Below, one piece after another: positions 1 through 12,000 of a DNA stretch of 64,000 nucleotides; within the stretch, counting starts at the first letter, position 1, and every line of letters starts with the position of its first letter. Where the stretch lies: NCBI GenBank assembly GCA_026261815.1, contig JAMPIT010000230.1, positions 43,422,501-43,486,500 of the forward strand, read 5' to 3'. The notes beneath the pieces were generated by a model, which saw only the letters and a list, made by a program, of their open reading frames with translations, had not been told where the DNA came from and searched no databases. Both the position numbers and the translations under genes were made by a program. This DNA is from Monarcha castaneiventris obscurior (Eukaryota > Chordata > Aves > Passeriformes > Monarchidae).

Positions 1-3000
1 GCTGACTTTCTGATTTATCAAACCCCTGCACTGTGGCTGCCTGCCTGATGCTGCCTGCATGCCCTCCTGCCCTGCACTCAGGGAGGAAACCTCCTGGAGG
101 GGAATCCCCCCTTTCGCAGCCCAAAGTCATTTCCCAGCCCCACAGACCATCAGCTGCTATGGGGATAAAGGGCACGCACCCTGTTGTTCAGCCAGAGAGG
201 ACACGTGCCCCTCTGCAGGCTTTCTGTCACCCGTGTCACTGCAGTAAATGTGATGAGACCATTTTATCTGCCAGAAAAATAAATATTTATTTGGATGGTG
301 TTGTCTGTCTAGCTGCAAAGCACATCTTGAGCAGCCTATGTGGAAACTCTGGTTTCTAGTTGAAAAGTAAGTAGCGCATTTAAGGTCAAGTGGAGTTCAT
401 CTTGGACACCATCCAGTACAAACTTGACTTTGGAAAAGTCAAGGTTGCTCATGATTTCAATCCTAAAATTTCTGCTCTGGTGGAACACTGAATATCCCCC
501 ACTCCAATAAATAAAATATACAAAATTACCTATTAAGGTAAAGCATATTGTCCTCCAGATATTTATAACCACTGTCCTGCTGTTTTCATTTTAGCAAGGA
601 TTTCTAATTTTGCTCCCAGCTGGATTTGTGTCCAAATGTGCACTGGTTTCCCCAACAGAGAAAATCAAGAGGGTCTAAGAAGCAAGGGGTTATGTGGGGG
701 GTGATACCTCGTAGTGCCAAATTTCTTTCACCCTCTGCTTCCCAATACACATATGTTCAGAGATAAATGATAGAGCAGTTTGTTGAACAGGGCTGTGCAC
801 ACACTACAGGGTTCAGTTGGCAAGAAAAAAATGTACTGTCTTATCTGAGCCAATGGCGTGTAATGCAGAAAATTTGGCTTAGAGGTCAAACCAACAGATT
901 AAGAATTATTACTTTGGCATAAACGTCTCATTTATCTTCTTGTTTGTTACAGGGCAGAGGCACAAACAAGGCAGCCTTTTGCAGAGAGGGAGAGGAAAAA
1001 AACTTCAGGCTCTTTCTGCAGGATTAGTAATAAATGATATTTGCTTTACAAGAGGGCCGCGAAAGTAGGTTAAAAAAAAAAAAAGGCCTCCAAACGCCTT
1101 GAGCTATTTCCTGCACGCTCAAGGTGTCTGTTTCCGCCTTGGGGTTTGGGGCTTTTTTTGCAGCTTGTTGGGCAAACAGTTGTAGCTATCAAATGGTTTG
1201 TTACACATTAACCATTTAAATTAAAATTCTACTTTATACCTCCTCAGAATACAAAAGATACATGTGTCTCCAGATGTTGATATTTACTATTTAGGTAGTA
1301 AGGAGACCTTAGAAATGATACACATTTAACTAGACAGTATCACTCTGTCCTGCTGTGTTAGTTTTAGTGTTTCAGTGTTTTCTCCAGGATTCAGCCAGGC
1401 TTATATCCAAATGCCACAGGTTGCCTGGAAAACAGACCTTTTTAGCTCTGCTAGCAGTGTAATTTATAGCATAAGGGTCTTGCACTTGAGCCACTTGGTC
1501 CTCAGAGGAAATCTGAAAGCTAAAAAAGTGCAAGGGAAGTGTTAGAGATGGCTGTGAAGGAAATCAGTAGGCGAGGAAGGAAGTCAGAAAGAAAGAACTG
1601 ATTGCAAGGTGATTTGAAGGAGGGTTTGATGTTGAACTACAACACGAGGGCCAAAATGACGACTAGATTTTGGCTCCTTACTGCAAAGAGTTGGAAACCT
1701 TGCATGCTTTGCTAGATTACAGAATTCAATCTTTCACATGTCGACATCACTGTGTTACTTTATTTTTCTTTTCTGTTTTTGCAAGCTCAGATTAATATTG
1801 ATGTCAGTGTAGGGGTTAACAGGCTGCTGTTCCAGTGACTTTGAAATCACACAAGCTGGCTGCTTCTTGCCACCTTCTGGGTATATACATCTTTTATTTA
1901 ATATTTCAAAACATAGTTGTGTTTGGAGGTATCAAGGGTCATTTACTAAACTAGGTAGCTAAGCTATCAAAGCAGTATTTTCTGCAGACATAGCTCTCTG
2001 CTTGGGCTAATTAGTCTTGCTGCAGTGATTATAAAGCATGGCTACTTGGAGCAATGCAACTCTTGGTGTCTTTGGGCTAATTATGTTGAATAAACATGTC
2101 CTGTTTTGGTATGTAACTCCTAGAACAAGAATGCCAGGGTTTTTATTGGCACCATTCAATAACTTTACAAGCAGAAAGTCACCTTTTTCTGCACATGTGA
2201 CTTAATCCCAGAGAGCAGATAGCCAGCCTTGCCAAGTGAATTTCCCCCTGGCCACATGTATGTGTATGGTTATCTTCAGATGCAGAAACTGCCATCTCTT
2301 CTAGCACAGACAGGACTTACTGCCTATAATTGGATAAAAATCCACTACACCTATCAACTCTCTTGAGAAATGTGCAGATCTTCAGAGTGGAGAGTGCAAA
2401 GCATTGCCAGTAATACATCCTCGGCATCCCTTCAATAAATTATCATACCAGAGTGTGCATAGTAAACAATGTAAGTTTTTAGCAAAAGCAATGTCAAAGA
2501 ATATTCAGGTTGCCTGGATTTACAGTTTAGGGGACAGGCAATTCATCAGTACATTTTTCTGCTTCAGTCTAAATTGCTGTTATGTTCTTGCTGACTTTTT
2601 GTCTTCAGTCTCAGCTCACTGGTGAAAAATCCTGTTGTTTGTCAGAAGTGCTTGCTATAGATGAGAAAAGCCAGGGCAGCTTTTACAATAAGGTGACAGT
2701 ACTTGTTCCTCTCCTGGCCAGATTTCAGGGCAGTAGTGATATGGGTCCTGAGCTGAAGGGGCTTTGGCATGGATCAGGTGTCCTCAGTAGATATCCCTGA
2801 TGGAAAGGTACAGATGGTCAGCTCACACAAGGGAATGCAGTCAGGGATTTATCAATGTAATGGTGGTTTCAGGCAATTGCATGTGTTTTAGTGCAGGCTG
2901 AAAGTCTGAAATCATTAGGACAACACAAGGAGAAAAAAAAAGTTTGTAATCTTTAGTGGAATAAATGTCCAGTCTTTCTGGTCTTTTTGTTTTATAATGT

Positions 3001-3700
3001 CATCTTCAAAGTACTGTTTTCTGTTAAGAACAGACATAGGATTAATTTGTGCTGTAAAGATTTTAGTGGGTTTCTTGCAATGTTTTAATGATACCTGTAA
3101 GTAATTTTCTGAGTAGTGTCTCAGTAAGCACTGAGGCGCCTTTCATAACCAGAGAAATTTAAAAATTACTCTCTCATGTTGTTTCAATGCACAGTTACAT
3201 TCACTGAGGTCACAGAGATTGCCTCCCCCTCCTTCCTCCTCTGAGGCTCTGTGTGTTTCGATGAGTCACTGGGTGACAGGGTGGGAGGCCAGCTCTTGAC
3301 AGCCACCTTGTTTGGTGCATTTTGGGGAGCAGGGCAGCACTCTCCAGAGTGATGCAGAGTGGCTGAGCACTGGGATGAAAACCAGTTACTGAGCAGGGAC
3401 TATCTGGATCAAAAGCACTGCTTCGTCCCAGGGTGACTGTATTTTACCTCGGAATTTTGACTTTTCTAGGGGTTTTCCCTAAAAAGAAGAACTCTTGAAT
3501 ATCTTCTTGCAGTGGTTTGCCATCAGCAAAGGAGAGGTGTTGCTCATTCGTGTGGTGTGCTGTGGTTTCCTTCTGGGGATCCATTTCTGCCCTCACCTGT
3601 GGTGCTCTTAGAGGCAGCTGACCTTTCTTGCTGACCTTTCTTCCATGTGCTAGAGCATGTTTTTGGCTTTCGGGCAGCAGATCGTTTTCTCAGAGTTTTG

Positions 3701-3758
3701 AGGTTTTTTTGCTTGGGTTTGTTAGGTTTTTTTGCTTGGGTTTGTTTGGTTTTTTTCC
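3701..3758. repeat. T-rich 23-bp tandem duplication
   Basis: A T-rich unit of the form GGTTTTTTTGCTTGGGTTTG occurs twice in direct tandem with near-identical sequence, followed by a partial third start. It is intronic and probably arose by replication slippage. No function is implied. Confidence 0.6.
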
Positions 3759-5841
3759 TACTGCCTCAAATGTATGGTGAGAGCACAGAGGGGATGTTTT
3801 GCAATCTTATCACACAGCTGGTAGAGTTGAGAGAGACTGAACATCTTACATGGTAATGGAGTTACTGTGTCCTAGCACAGTTTCTTCTCGGAGATATCCT
3901 ATCCTCCTGCCCATGGTTTCAGCCGGACTTTGGTCTGTCCTGGGATGTGTGCCATTTACCTGATTTGGAGGATGTACAGGCATACATTGCCTTTCATGCA
4001 GGCCCAGTTCTCGAGCAGATTGGAAATACTGATGCTTCTATGTCAGCCTCAGTGCTGCATCCAGCTTTAATGGTGGCCAACAGAAGTGGGACAGAAGTTA
4101 GGCAGAACTCTCTGATGCCTGACCTAGTCTGCTGCTCAGGGTAGGGCACCATACTGCCTGTCATTAGAGTGTCCACAGAGGGCTCCCAAAACACACGTGC
4201 TGGCTGGGGACAGGGGGGCTCTTGTGCTGTGGGCAGCAGGGACTTTTGAATGGTTGGAAGGAGCCAAGGTCCTTGGTCTCTGCCTGTACCCATTTTACTG
4301 CCTGAAGGGTGTGCATGGATCAGAGTAGGTTCTTTAATCCAAATCTCCTCGTAGATTTCCATGGGAAGAATGGAAACTGAGGGAAGGACTGCAGCTTGAG
4401 CCAGAGCCACCCAGGACTGAGTAGAGCTTCCTTTGATCCTTAGCAGCCAGGCTGATGGTGTTTCCAGCCTGCTGTCCCACTTGTCAGAAGGTTACATCCA
4501 ATGAACCCAGAAAATAAGATCTTTTGAATTTAACCTGTCATCAGTAATCACATATCCAAATTTGTTTTACAGCTGCGGTACTCTAAAAAGCACAAAAAAG
4601 ATTTTGTAAATTTACAAAAAATATTTTTGTAATGGCAGAGGCCCAGGGCTGTCAGCCTGGAAGGGACCCAGGAGTAGCTGCCAGTCAGCAGTGATTTTTG
4701 CCCATTTGCTGTGCAGATACCACAGGGAGTTCCATAGTGCTTAGATAAGTGAAAAATGAAGTCCACACACTGCCTCTCCAGCAATGCAGCAGTCCTGGTC
4801 ATGCATCCCCATAGAGCCCTGGGATTCAGACGTGGCCTTTTTCCATTGTATGCATCACGAGCTATCTCTCGTCTTTGAATGGGGGTTTGTGACCGCCATT
4901 GTCCTTTTAATAAATAATGGAAAAGCAACTTCAAAAGAGAAAGTTGAGTCCAGCTCCCCAACAAGCAAATGATGCATCTCACAGGATCCTCCTTGCCAGG
5001 AACATTGCAAGTCCCTCGTAAAACTCTCTTTGGATGAACTTCAAAAGGAGAGAGCCATAATTTGAGAAAACGGTGGACAAAAGCACTGGCATCCTGGGAG
5101 TGCAGCCTGATGGTATGCCTATTATCAGCTGCTAAGCAAAGTGTGTTTATTTTAGCACAAAGGCACCAGTGACTAAGCTTGAAATATTTTGGAATTGGTG
5201 CTGAAATGACCTCGAGCTCATCCTGAAGGTGCCACAGCTAAACAGATTAGACAGACGTGTGAGGGATGAGCAGCACATAAAAGCTCAGGGCTCAAACTTC
5301 CTGTCAGAGAAATGAACTAGGTACCTTGCAACAACAAGTGAAGACAGTAAGGTTGAAATGCCAAAGAATTTTAATTGTCTGAATCTTTTCAGGTGTGAGA
5401 TCAGCTAAATTCAGGGTGAAGTGAAAGTGAAATGCAGTCAGGAGCCAGCAGCATAAGACTAGTAGAACAATTAATCCTGAAAGCAGCAAGCCACGCGTTA
5501 AATATTCCTGGGTTTATCAAAGGATATTTCATCATGATGCATATTGAAAGTAGGCAGTTATCAACAAGTGATTCTTTATATGCCATTTAACTTCTCAATC
5601 CTTCTTTTTGGTGAAAATAAAACAGCATCTTCATGCTCCAGGAAAACCTGTGCCAGCCTCTGCAGGCACAGAAGTATTGCTTTCGAGAGGGACTGGTTTA
5701 GTTTAAGGCACTATCCCATGGCAGGGAGCTCAGTGCAGGGACAGAAGGCACTGCCACCCTGTTCTGCACTGTGGGGCAGTCCCAGTGCTGTCCCTTTTAC
5801 TGGTGTGGCTGCAGCAAGAACGTGCATTTCCCAGCTCCACC

Positions 5842-6002
5842 GGGACAGTCCCCAGTGCAGCCTGGGGAAATGAGCTTTTCCTGCATCTTGTCTTTCCAAT
5901 TGTATGATGAGAAAGTGCTTCCTCATCTCAAAGAGATGCTGGGAGAAGTCCATCCCAGAAGTGGGCAGGGAGAAGCTGAGAGCAGCAGAGGAAGAAATGG
6001 GC
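5842..6002 (+). repeat. Dispersed duplicated segment, copy 1
   Basis: This segment recurs at 7511-7671 in the same orientation with the same length of 161 bp and no indels. By eye roughly nine bases in ten match, and most differences are transitions. The homology stops sharply at both ends, which suggests either a local duplication or two insertions of one interspersed repeat family that I do not recognise. Confidence 0.75.
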
Positions 6003-6929
6003 TGTGTTTGCAAGAACCACTCCCATGGTGGCTGCAGGAGCACCTGGTACTCATGGTTTTTGCTAATTTCCTTTTACTCAAGTTTCTGCCAGGAGCTTAA
6101 TGAGAGTCATGGAGAGCTAAAAATAGTTAAAATGCTCACCTCTTCCCTAACAAAAGTAATTAAATCATCCCTGTCCTGCCTCAAAGTGCTCTTGCTGTCA
6201 GTAGCTCTTCTTCAGGGACTCATGTAATGCCAGTGGCCAGATTATGAATCCTTTATAAAGGGGTTTATCCTTCTGCTGAATGAGCTTGCAGCAGAAGCCG
6301 AGACATAGCAGACATAGCTGGCTGTGGCACCTTCACTGAAGGTCTGTTGCCATCAATCTTAACCTGCTAATGTCATGGTGTTAAAAATACACTGGGTGCA
6401 GAATGGCTGGTAAATGCCTTTTTTGTCACCATGGAAGAATGACATCGTGGCAGCAATCCAAACCTCATCCCTTCTGTTGGAATGGCTGCTGCTCATGCAC
6501 CAGCCCAGGGCCTTCATCCAAAGAAGCATTTCCTCGTTGCATAGCCCCGTGTGTATGTTTTTCCTCACCACTGTCAGCTTGTCTTTAAGGAGACACATTG
6601 CTTGCAGGTGGAAAGTCACTTGGGCACCTGCCCGTTGCACTGAACTGGAGCCCTCGCTACCACGTAATATAAAATCAAAGTTAAGTGGTTTTGTTTGTTT
6701 TTTCATTTTTAGGAGTGCCAAATCCCAGTGTTGTATTTCAATCAGTGGGAGATTTTCAAGAGTACCTCTTGCTGCATTAGGTTTGTTTTAAACTTGCTTA
6801 GGACCACCCTTTGACAAAGGTGCTGCAAATCTCAGGTATTCCCACGCCTCTCCTGTGTCTCCTCAGAAACTGTGACTCTAGAGCTGCTGGTGAGCATGCC
6901 AGGCTGACCTGAGCACAGGCAGGCACACA

Positions 6930-7041
6930 GGTGGGGTTATCATGGAAATACACACCCTGGGTTATGAGCCACAAAGATTACATGTGGTGGAGTTTTCATG
7001 TAAATACACACCCTGGGTTATGAGCCACAAAGATTACATGT
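6930..7041 (+). repeat. Two-copy 56-bp tandem duplication
   Basis: Two adjacent copies of a 56-bp unit (6930-6985 and 6986-7041) share the block AATACACACCCTGGGTTATG and differ by only a few bases. The low divergence points to a recent tandem duplication inside a LIMD1 intron. Confidence 0.85.
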
Positions 7042-7510
7042 CCCAGATTAGATACTTTCTGTTTTGAACTCTGGGTCCTGTTTCGGTTTCAGCAAAATCA
7101 GAAAAACCTGAGTGGGATGCTCTCAGGTTTGTCAGGTTTTCTTCCATGTCCTATCCAATGTCTGCATTGGTGCAAGGACGGGCTGGTGCCCTGGGTCACA
7201 TCTGACCTCCAGGTTACATGGTTGTCCCTAGCAGGGATTAGAAGAGAATGGGGCACAGTGGGTGTGATGGGGCCACGTGCTTTTGGCTCCTGCACTGGTC
7301 CAGTAAACACAGAGCTGAGCAATGCCCACAGTTTAACCACAAAGCTCCTGCACATGCAAACCGGGGCTCGTTCCTTGAGAAAGCACAGTGCCCTGTCCTC
7401 TACCCGCCTCGCTGCCTGAGACCTGGGCAGGGCACTGCTGGTGAAATCCTGGTCTGCCTCAATTCACTGGCAACACTTTGTAGCTTCTCTATTTCGCAAG
7501 ATGTTCCACT

Positions 7511-7671
7511 GGGACAGTTCCCAGTGCAGCCTGGGGAAGTGAGCTTTTCCTGCATCGTGCCTTCCTAATTGTATGATGAGAAAGTGCTTCCTCACCTCGA
7601 AGAGACACTGGGAGAAATCCATCCCAGAAATAGGCAGGGAGGAGCCGAGAGCAGCCGAGGAAGAAATGGGC
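7511..7671 (+). repeat. Dispersed duplicated segment, copy 2
   Basis: This is the partner of 5842-6002, displaced by 1669 bp. It is the same length and orientation and is about 90 percent identical by eye. Both copies are open in one minus-strand frame, but recent common ancestry is enough to explain that. Confidence 0.75.
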
Positions 7672-8991
7672 AGCAGGAGTTGTTTCCCAGCCTGAGGGTG
7701 CCCTCTGGCGTATGTAGGAGACTGTAAAGGTTGTAGTTTCTTCAAGTGCGTTTTCTTGGTCTTCCTCCTTTTCCTAAAGCCTTGCAGCCAGCATGGTTCT
7801 TCACTGAACTGCCGGGTAGGTGTGTACCATAAAGTGATCCCCAGACCAGTCCTGTGTGTTGTTCACATTTATACACCCAGCAGATGACAATGACTCTTTT
7901 TATGATACTGGCCACATTCAGCATGTCAGGCAAGAGGCTTTTGGGTCCCAGTGTCTCAGACCCAGTTTCCTTCCAGCAGTGCCTGGTAGGTGTCCAAAAC
8001 CAGCCTGCAGCAGGTCCTGCTCCAGCTGTGCCCAGGCAGGGCTGCTCCCCCTGCCCTGGGCACTGTCTCCTGGCACAGGCTTGGGGCTCCAGTGCAGAAC
8101 CATTCCAGTGCCAGGCTTGCATTTCAAACCTTGGGCTCAATAAGGAAACCAGGCTGCAAAGAGGTAGGAGCAGCTTTTTGTAAACAAACAAAACCTAGCC
8201 CTTTTTTCCTGGGGGAAGGCAGGGCGTTTAGGAGTGCTGGCATCCTGAGCAAACATTGCCATGATTACATGGAACTGAAAACAGGCCGTGAATGAGACAT
8301 AAACACAAAAGCTGCAGTAAATACAAATCTTCTCCATATGTAGAGTCCTTTCTTGGAAAAACTTTGTCATCTTGTCTCGATTATGACATTCGGCTTTTCC
8401 AAAAAAAAAAAAAATTTAATGGTTTCAAAGCTTTTTGCTGGCAGCTGCAGTAACAAATGTGCTGGTAGGTAGCAGAGAATCCTGTTCAGTGCTCTGGTGG
8501 GGCAGAGTGGATGCTCGGGCATTGCAGTGCCTTGTCTGGCAGCCGCTGCTCATAGCAAAACAGCAAGGTCATGACATTTTAAGGAATTAAGTCAAGTGTG
8601 GGTTACTCTCTGTATACCCTTTCTTCTTTCCTCCTTGCTCCTTTCCTGGGGTGTTTTCCAGCATGAGTCAGTGTATCCTTACTCACTCTTCCCAGAGTTA
8701 CAACACACAGAGGAATCTTCCAGGAGGTGGTCCAGGCTTGCAAAGCTACCACCTCCTACCCAGAGGTGGGACTTTTGTCCAGATCCACCAACTGGCATTC
8801 ATCAGCAGCCACCAGTGGAAGAGGGTTTGGCAGGCTGGAGTCTGGGAAGACCCGTGCTGGGGTTGGGTGCTCTTTTCCAGCTGTCCTTGGATGTCTTTGT
8901 TGTTGTTTGCTTCTCAGCAGCCAGGTTTTGCTCACATTTCCTCCCTGCTCTCTGCTGATCTTCTTCTTATCTCGGTGTTGTTTTCCCATAG

Positions 8992-9059
8992 GTCGAAAGC
9001 TGAGAGGAAAAGCCTTTTATTTTGTCAATGGGAAGGTGTTCTGTGAAGAAGACTTCCTG
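8992..9059 (+). CDS. LIMD1: LIMD1 exon (end of LIM1; probably exon 3 of 8)
   Basis: The acceptor is CCCATAG and the donor is GTAAGC. The exon enters with the last two bases of a Ser codon and then encodes [20 protein letters not shown] plus FL. This is the C-terminal part of the second zinc finger of LIM1, with the final Cys and Asp ligands. Confidence 0.93.
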
Positions 9060-12000
9060 GTAAGCACCCAGTTGATTGTTGTAATGAGACATCTCAGGAT
9101 CGCCAGCAGACACACAGCCTTTCTGCCTGTCAGCTTTGCCTGTGTTTCACACGCTTCTGGTCCAGCATCCTGCCTGGCTCTTCTGCTCCATTTACCCAGG
9201 GCCAGCCCCAGCCCCAGCCATGGTGGCTGCCCTGCCCACATGTGGTGCTGGAAGTAGTTGAGTGAGAGGCCATGGTTTTGTGGCACAGGGCCCCCTGCTG
9301 AAGGCATAATCTGTTGTGATGTCTCCTTCAAAGCATTGTCTCCGTGGCCATACTGTGGAGGCAGGAGTGAGATGAATGGCTACAGAAGAATGAATGGGTG
9401 AATTTCCCTTTTCACCTAATGGATATCTTAATGGATATCTTTCTGTTGCCCTCAATGGATTTTGTGAGTGTACCTAAGCATGAAGCAACCCCACAGCCCT
9501 CTCCTTGGCTGGTGCAGATAAAAAGCCATACACCCTTCTTCCCCTGAGTCCTGGTAGATTAAACCTTCCTAGAGACTTGAAAAAAGTCATTTTTGCCTAC
9601 TTATTGGTGAAGCCTAGTGATTTCTGTCAGAGAGAGGTAAGTTCATCTTCTTTGTTCCTGCCAGTATGTTCTACACAGGCTGAAAATAAAAAGATTGATT
9701 AAATGCACCTAAAATATTTCATTTTCCAAGTTTGCATTTCCATCATTCAGACAGATGATGTGCTGTGCCCAAGGTGCATGTCATGGACACGACAGACAGT
9801 TCCTTAGCAATAGATCTCAGCAAAAACAGCAAAAAAGTTGCTCTGGGCCAGACTTGATTGCTGTCCTAACAAGGAACTGGGACAACGCCACTGACCTCAG
9901 AGAAGCTTCAACAGAATTATAACCATGTAACCAAAGAAAAATTTGGCTTTCTAGGCCTATATATACAGATATTGTGACATGAATATGTGATAAACACAAG
10001 TAGGTTCCTGCCTTGTAGATTCATGTGGTCAAATAAGTATGTCATATCTTATTAGTAACTGCCTTATTTGCATGTCTATTTATGGTATTTATTTTTATAC
10101 TTTAAATTAAAGTTAAATTTTGAACTTGGAAGTTACAGGAATTTACAGTGCTCTTTCTGAAACTGGGCAGTCTGGTGTCTTTATTTATAGCCTCTGGAAA
10201 CCCATCCACACTTTTATATAATGAAAAAACCATTGGAAAGTTTAGCTTTTCTGTGTAAGGAACATAGAAAAAGGACCAATAACAAACATGCAAATAACAG
10301 TCCACAGTACACTGTTGTTAATGCTTGAGTGGCCTTGTGAAATTTTAAGTGAATTCTTTTTTGTCCTTGCAGTATTCTGGTTTCCAGCAGTCAGCTGACA
10401 GGTGTTTCATTTGTGGTCATTTGATAATGGACATGGTAAGTGATAATTGCTTAAGGAGAAAAAACTCCCACAGCTTTTTAGAAGAATGCATCAAAAGCAA
10501 AATATATTCATATCCAATACTGTCTGTTGTCATCTGGTGGTTTGCCTAGTGTGAGATTGGTATCACAAAGAGAATCCACTGAGCCTTTTGTTGATTTTTT
10601 TCAAGGAAGTGAAGCTGGCATGCTACTGTACGTGGTGCAGAGACACTGCTCTGCCTGTTTTCAGTGGGTGTTGAAAAGCAGAGCCTCCAGCTCTTTCATC
10701 CCTTTTTGGGCTTCCCTGGACAGTGTATTTGTAATCCTGTTGATGCTTCCTGCTCAGCAGTGTCGTGGCTTTGCAGTGCTCCCTTGCTGTGAGGCATCAG
10801 TGCAGCTCTCTCAGCCTCTCTTTCCTGCACTCAAGCTATGGCTTCCCATGTGTCTTCTGAATGAAGTCACTTCCTTGTCATTTTCTGTGGGTACTGATCC
10901 TCTGGGGAGCAGGTTTGACCCAGAGTGTGTGATCCAAACCTCAGAGTTCAGATCTGTGAAGCAGGATTAACCTACAGCAGGTACCATCCATTCCAGATGT
11001 GCATGGGGTGGGGGACGCTCAGGGGTCAGCATTCAGTTATAGGACATTCAGAGGGAGACCAATATAGCTGGTGGTGTAAGACAACAGCTGAGGCAAAGAA
11101 ATTAAAAATTTCTGGTTCACAGCATACCTCCCAGCATTTCCTAATGCTTATCATTAATTATCTTTGCCTGCTTACACTGAAAAGCATTACAGTTGGAAAA
11201 GCTGTTTTGTACTCAGGTGACAGACCATGGTATTCCAGGTAGTGAATTGCAGCTGTTGAGTTCAACACAGTTTCCATAGTCTGTGCTAATTAGAAAGCCA
11301 GGCTAGCGAGTACAAAGCCCTTCAAGATCTAAGGAATTATGAAAACGTAGCAATAATATTACTTCCAACTTCTCATGGAGAATATAAAAGTGTATTTCCT
11401 TTGTTCGGCTGGTACATCTTGCCTTGTGATCTTGATAAGTATTCTCTACCTGTTGACTTCAGAAATTATTTCCTCTCCTTTAAATTCTGTCTCTTCTATC
11501 CTTTGTCATGCTAAATACCTTGACTGAGTCTCTAAATTGTTTTCTTACCCATGCTAATAATCAATATTTCTGGAACCAGGTGCTATGTATTGATTCCAGC
11601 TGCCTTTTCCATCCTTAACTGATTTTTCAGATGAGATGGGGGAAAAAAAGACACAGCCCTGCTGATGAATATGCAGCATTATCTGGTGTAAAGCTGTGTG
11701 TTTACTATTTTCACCTTTATTGGCTCTTCATGTGCATTTTTCCTCTCTCTTGCTCTGTTGCAGATCCTGCAGGCACTAGGGAAATCATATCATCCAGGCT
11801 GCTTCCGATGCGTCATCTGCAACGAGTGTCTGGATGGTGTGCCATTCACTGTAGACTCTGAAAACAAAATCTACTGTGTCAGAGATTACCACAAGTAAGG
11901 GCAAAATAAACAGCAGAGATGTTCCAAGCAACAGGCCTCTAATTTAGCTTTTCAGCTAGTTAGGAGTGCAGATTAGTAAAATAGCAACAGGGTTAGAAGT

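Larger units (their letters stand above)
1..8991 (+). other. LIMD1: LIMD1 intron, left part (no coding exon recognised)
   Basis: This 9-kb stretch precedes the first LIMD1 exon I can recognise (8992). That exon begins in mid-codon inside LIM domain 1, so the large 5' exon for the proline/serine-rich N-terminal region and the exon for the first zinc finger of LIM1 should lie to the left. I looked for a Cys/His-rich half-LIM exon here and saw none. The stretch holds simple A/T runs, a 23-bp tandem duplication near 3.7 kb, a 56-bp tandem duplication near 7 kb and a dispersed pair of about 161 bp (5842 and 7511). Open frames here are short and unconvincing. Confidence 0.7.

Noticed and set aside
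170..290. Cys/His-rich stretch (CHPCHCSKCDE) considered as the missing first half of LIM1
   Set aside because: The spacing and flanking residues do not fit the Ajuba-family LIM1, and no donor joins it in phase to 8992.
4548..4982. 144-codon minus-strand open frame in a LIMD1 intron
   Set aside because: No domain, no family resemblance and no exon-like boundaries.
7742..8191. 149-codon minus-strand open frame with overlapping plus-strand frames
   Set aside because: Several frames are open at once in a GC-rich intron segment. No conserved motif or splice context was found.
11764..11898. The open frame continuing past the LIMD1 LIM2 exon into the intron
   Set aside because: The frame-preserving donor GTAAGG at 11895 gives an exact in-frame join to 13007, so the extension is intronic.
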